The position numbers and the translations under genes were made by a program. This document shows, piece by piece, positions 63,601 through 64,000 of a stretch of DNA of 64,000 nucleotides. The notes beneath the pieces were generated by a model. It searched no databases and was not told the origin of the DNA. It saw only the letters and a program-made list of their open reading frames with translations. The stretch is from Antedon bifida (taxonomy: Eukaryota; Echinodermata; Crinoidea; Comatulida; Antedonidae), in the NCBI GenBank assembly GCA_963402885.1, contig OY727099.1, positions 16,883,001 to 16,947,000 of the forward strand. The letters run 5' to 3'. Each line of letters opens with the position of its first letter. Positions within the stretch are counted from its first letter, which is position 1.

Positions 63601-64000
63601 AGTTTTATAGAAATGCTCGAAATGGTCTAAAACGGTTTCAAATGTGATTTTAAGCACTTTGATGTTTTTGTGTAACTAAGTTTCATCGAAATGCACAAAA
63701 TGGTCTAAAACGTCTGCAAATGCGATTTGAAGATATTTTATGCACTTTGATGGTTTTGTGTGAAAAGTTTCATCGAAATGCACAAAATGGTCTAAAACGT
63801 CTCCAAATACGATATTAAGCTATTGTATGCACTTTGATGTTTTTGTGTGAAAAGTTTTTTCGAAATGCACAAAATGGTCTAAAACGTCTCCAAATGCGAT
63901 AATAAGCTGTTGTATGCACATTGATGTTTTTGTTTGAAAAGTTTTTTCGAAATGCACAAAATGGTCTAAAACGTCTCCAAATGCGATAATAAGCTGTTGT
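60580..64000 (+). repeat. Tandem duplication, period 1,784 bp, second copy cut by window end
   Basis: 60,580-62,364 recurs from 62,365 to the end. Matching points include 60,916/62,700 (10-bp deletion), 61,009/62,793, 61,901/63,685 and 62,161/63,945. Shared private words are AAAACGCGATTTG, AAATTCACAAAATGG, TTTTTTGCACTTTGG, ATGAACATTGATG and AATAGTCTAAAACG. The second copy is about 1,635 of 1,784 bp long. Confidence 0.92.
60911..60922 (+). other. 10-bp deletion within a monomer (also at 62,695-62,706)
   Basis: The usual AAAACGTCTGCAAATGCGATTTG is here AAAACGCGATTTG. Ten bases between two CG dinucleotides are missing, which removes the left arm of the inner inverted repeat. It is present in both copies of the 1,784-bp unit, so it predates that duplication. 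Confidence 0.88.

Larger units (their letters stand above)
1..64000 (+). repeat. Satellite DNA array, ~87-bp monomer, head-to-tail, fills the whole window
   Basis: Nearly every 76-88 bases the core AAAATGGTCTAAAACG recurs, preceded by CGAAATGCAC and followed by TCTCCAAAT. I saw no inverted monomer, no unique-sequence gap and no inserted mobile element from end to end. The first monomer is about 35% GC. Satellites of this type are known mainly from eukaryotic centromeres, pericentromeres and heterochromatic knobs, where they bind nucleosomes and are not translated. I cannot name the satellite family or species: it does not match from memory the common plant centromere repeats (Arabidopsis 178 bp, rice 155 bp, maize 156 bp, soybean 91-92 bp). 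Centromeric function is inference; monomer structure is directly visible. Confidence 0.97.

Noticed and set aside
1..64000. CRISPR array
   Set aside because: The period is regular, but there are no unique spacers between conserved repeats; the whole unit is repeated. No cas-like gene is present.
1..64000. CENP-B box in the monomer (TTCGAAATGCACAAAA compared with the mammalian NTTCGNNNNANNCGGGN)
   Set aside because: Only the TTCG matches. The required A and the CGGG are absent, so this is not a CENP-B box.
1..64000. Rho-independent terminators or promoters suggested by hairpins followed by T-runs and by TATA-like words
   Set aside because: Hairpins and T-runs are part of each monomer and recur hundreds of times; there is no gene to serve.
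1..64000. Telomeric or subtelomeric repeat
   Set aside because: No TTTAGGG/TTAGGG-type runs or interspersed telomere words were seen.
1..64000. Assignment to a named species or satellite family
   Set aside because: No sequence outside the satellite is available and I do not recognise the monomer. A database search is required and I will not guess a name.

Overview
The whole 64-kb window is one uninterrupted tandem satellite array. Every stretch I read is a copy of an AT-rich monomer of about 86-88 bp. All copies point the same way, head to tail, and there are roughly 750 of them. I found no protein-coding gene, rRNA, tRNA, transposon, CRISPR array or unique-sequence island. Short open frames on both strands (at most about 100 codons) are by-products of an 87-bp period that happens to be 29 codons long. 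Megabase-style, higher-order-organised satellite of this kind points to a eukaryotic centromere, pericentromere or heterochromatic knob. A plant is my best guess, but the sequence does not prove it and I do not recognise the monomer.

The monomer has three recurrent features. It carries the core AAAATGGTCTAAAACGTCTCCAAAT, written here as AAAATGGTCTAAAACG followed by TCTCCAAAT. It has two non-concentric inverted repeats (TCCAAAT/ATTTGGA around a 3-nt loop, and TGCACAAAA/TTTTGTGCA). It has three conserved CpGs. Length classes are 88, 87 and 86 bp, a 78-bp class and a 76-bp class; the two short classes each look about 10 bp shorter than their parent.

Above the monomer is a layered higher-order structure. 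I read the array as modules alpha, beta, gamma, delta and epsilon. The order is alpha1 (1-~6,000), beta1 (~6,000-11,050), gamma1 (11,050-14,081), alpha2 (14,082-~20,200), delta with nested tandem duplications (~19,110-27,250), beta2 (~27,250-30,130), gamma fragment plus partial alpha (30,130-31,724), alpha3 (31,725-~38,200), short delta (~38,200-40,900), beta3 with expansions (~40,900-50,447), gamma2 (50,448-53,586) and a more mixed epsilon zone (53,587-64,000). Offsets between copies add up exactly. Alpha1 to alpha2 is +14,081 and alpha2 to alpha3 is +17,643. Along the alpha2-beta2 versus alpha3-beta3 pair the offset steps 17,643, 17,644, 17,818, 15,182, 14,333, 12,799, so discrete indels of 1, 174, 2,636, 849 and 1,534 bp separate two otherwise parallel copies.

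Recent local tandem amplifications have periods of 2,123, ~2,636, 1,534, 1,361, 2,403, 1,380, 1,290, 684/771, 849 and 1,784 bp, each close to a whole number of monomers. Junctions fall inside shared monomer sequence, as expected from in-register unequal exchange. The biological content is therefore the array's architecture and evolution rather than genes. All offsets were derived by eye from anchor words, and a self dot-plot is the decisive check.
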